From IMG/VR virus record IMGVR_UViG_3300042887_002926, positions 1 through 47,816 of that record: a stretch of 47,816 nt of DNA; one strand, 5' to 3'. Source of the stretch: a virus. The first letter of the stretch is position 1. Each line of letters starts with the position of its first letter. Shown here piece by piece: positions 47,293 to 47,816 of the stretch. The notes under the pieces are model-generated. The model worked only from the letters and a program-made list of their open reading frames with translations. It ran no database searches and was not told the DNA's origin. The translations under genes and the position numbers were made by a program.

Positions 47293-47816
47293 ATGCCATC
47301 GTATAGCGGTGTATGGAACCTCGCGGCAGTGTATCAGGCTGTTGCTCAAGGACAGTGGACAAACGTAACTGCAAGAGGTTTAGTTTCTGGCGGCTCTGGA
47401 ACAAACGGACAGCCAATCAATGTGATTCAATACATAAATTTAGCAACAGCAACTGGAAACGCCGCAGATTTTGGCGATCTGCTGTCTAACTCTTATCAAA
47501 TATCTTCTTGTGGGTCTTCCACGAGAGGCGTAATCATGGGCGGCTACAGTACCAGCGTTTCTAATTCTTGGAACGTAATCCAATATGTAACATTTGAAAC
47601 GACTGGAAATGCAACCGATTTTGGTGATTTGACCATGATTTCCTCTCAGGGAGCTGGCTGCAATTCAAGCACCAGAGGGGTTACGGCAAAAGCGACTAGC
47701 ACTAGTGGGACTTCGGTAAACGTGTTGGAGTACATCACCATCGCTTCTGTTGGGAATAGCACAGATTTTGGTGACATGACTTCTGCGTCATTTAGCATGT
47801 ATTCTTGTTCATCCCC
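47293..47816 (+). CDS. Second kelch-like repeat adhesin, 3' end outside window
   Basis: ATG at 47293 two bases after the preceding stop; open to the window end without a stop, so the gene is incomplete. The N-terminus MPSYSGVWNLAAVYQAVAQG differs from its neighbour, then the same repeat family appears: RGLVSGGSG, INVIQYINLATATGNAADF, SSTRGVIMGGY, VIQYVTFETTGNATDFGDL, SSTRGV and YITIASVGNSTDFGDM. It lacks the fibronectin domain. Same low G+C content. A tandem duplicate or a diversified second receptor-binding protein is likely. Confidence 0.72.
   Translation, partial: MPSYSGVWNLAAVYQAVAQGQWTNVTARGLVSGGSGTNGQPINVIQYINLATATGNAADFGDLLSNSYQISSCGSSTRGVIMGGYSTSVSNSWNVIQYVTFETTGNATDFGDLTMISSQGAGCNSSTRGVTAKATSTSGTSVNVLEYITIASVGNSTDFGDMTSASFSMYSCSS

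Noticed and set aside
46440-47816. Adhesin repeats considered as CRISPR or a diversity-generating element
   Set aside because: They are in-frame coding repeats of 45-49 codons with conserved protein motifs; no reverse transcriptase or template repeat is present in the window.
1-47816. tRNA, rRNA, insertion sequence, integrase, attachment site, phage RNA polymerase
   Set aside because: Gaps are too short or lack the needed motifs, and no coding region shows transposase, integrase or RNA polymerase signatures. A tRNA scan was not possible by eye for every position.

Overview
This window is most of the genome of a tailed double-stranded DNA bacteriophage, probably a podovirus-like member of Caudoviricetes from an aquatic setting. 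It has a P22-type portal, a large terminase subunit, a scaffold, a capsid protein, a gp4-like adaptor, a set of very large candidate ejection proteins, and tail fibres, with no tail tube, tail sheath or tape-measure gene that I can recognise. Many of the small proteins (DUF4214, DUF5856, DUF6496, a GroES-like protein, TTGNATDFGDL-type beta-repeat proteins) resemble families I associate with uncultured freshwater and marine phages. The host cannot be read from the sequence. Promoter-like sites of sigma-70 type suggest a Gram-negative bacterium. I see no integrase, repressor, phage RNA polymerase, tRNA, CRISPR array or recognisable endolysin.

Layout. (1) Bases 1-8072, plus strand: the end of a GNAT acetyltransferase cut by the window edge, then four large virion proteins that look like internal/ejection proteins, ending at a clear Rho-independent terminator (8098-8122). 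(2) Bases 8082-23489, minus strand: 24 tightly packed genes for DNA replication, nucleotide metabolism, repair and small accessory proteins. The core is a DNA polymerase III alpha subunit with a DnaQ-like proofreading exonuclease, a SNF2-type helicase, a VRR-NUC-like nuclease, ThyX, a DenV-like pyrimidine-dimer glycosylase, a HAD phosphatase, a DUF6378 protein, an SDR oxidoreductase, a VOC protein and an FAD enzyme. (3) Bases 23490-23688: a divergent control region. (4) Bases 23689-27718, plus strand: an archaeo-eukaryotic-type primase, five small genes and a DUF5906 primase-helicase. (5) Bases 27663-28018: a cluster of about eleven copies of an ATCCCGAGAT-like repeat around an A+T-rich core, followed by a sigma-70-like promoter; this is the best candidate for a replication origin or a late-gene switch. 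(6) Bases 28070-47816, plus strand: small and large terminase, a 921-residue protein of unknown function, portal, GroES-like protein, scaffold, capsid, minor head proteins, adaptor, fibres, and two tandem repeat-rich adhesin-like proteins, the second running off the window end.

The two ends of the window both lie inside plus-strand virion-gene territory, so the molecule is probably circular or circularly permuted, with one long late transcript running from about 28 kb through the window end and start to the terminator at 8.1 kb. The early minus-strand operon runs the other way and converges on the same point. The phage appears to bring its own polymerase/proofreading pair, primase, helicases, a possible single-strand binding protein and thymidylate supply, while no sliding clamp or clamp loader is visible. 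Twelve early genes share an unusual conserved sequence just upstream of their start codons (AACTYAGAAAGGA), which the late genes lack.
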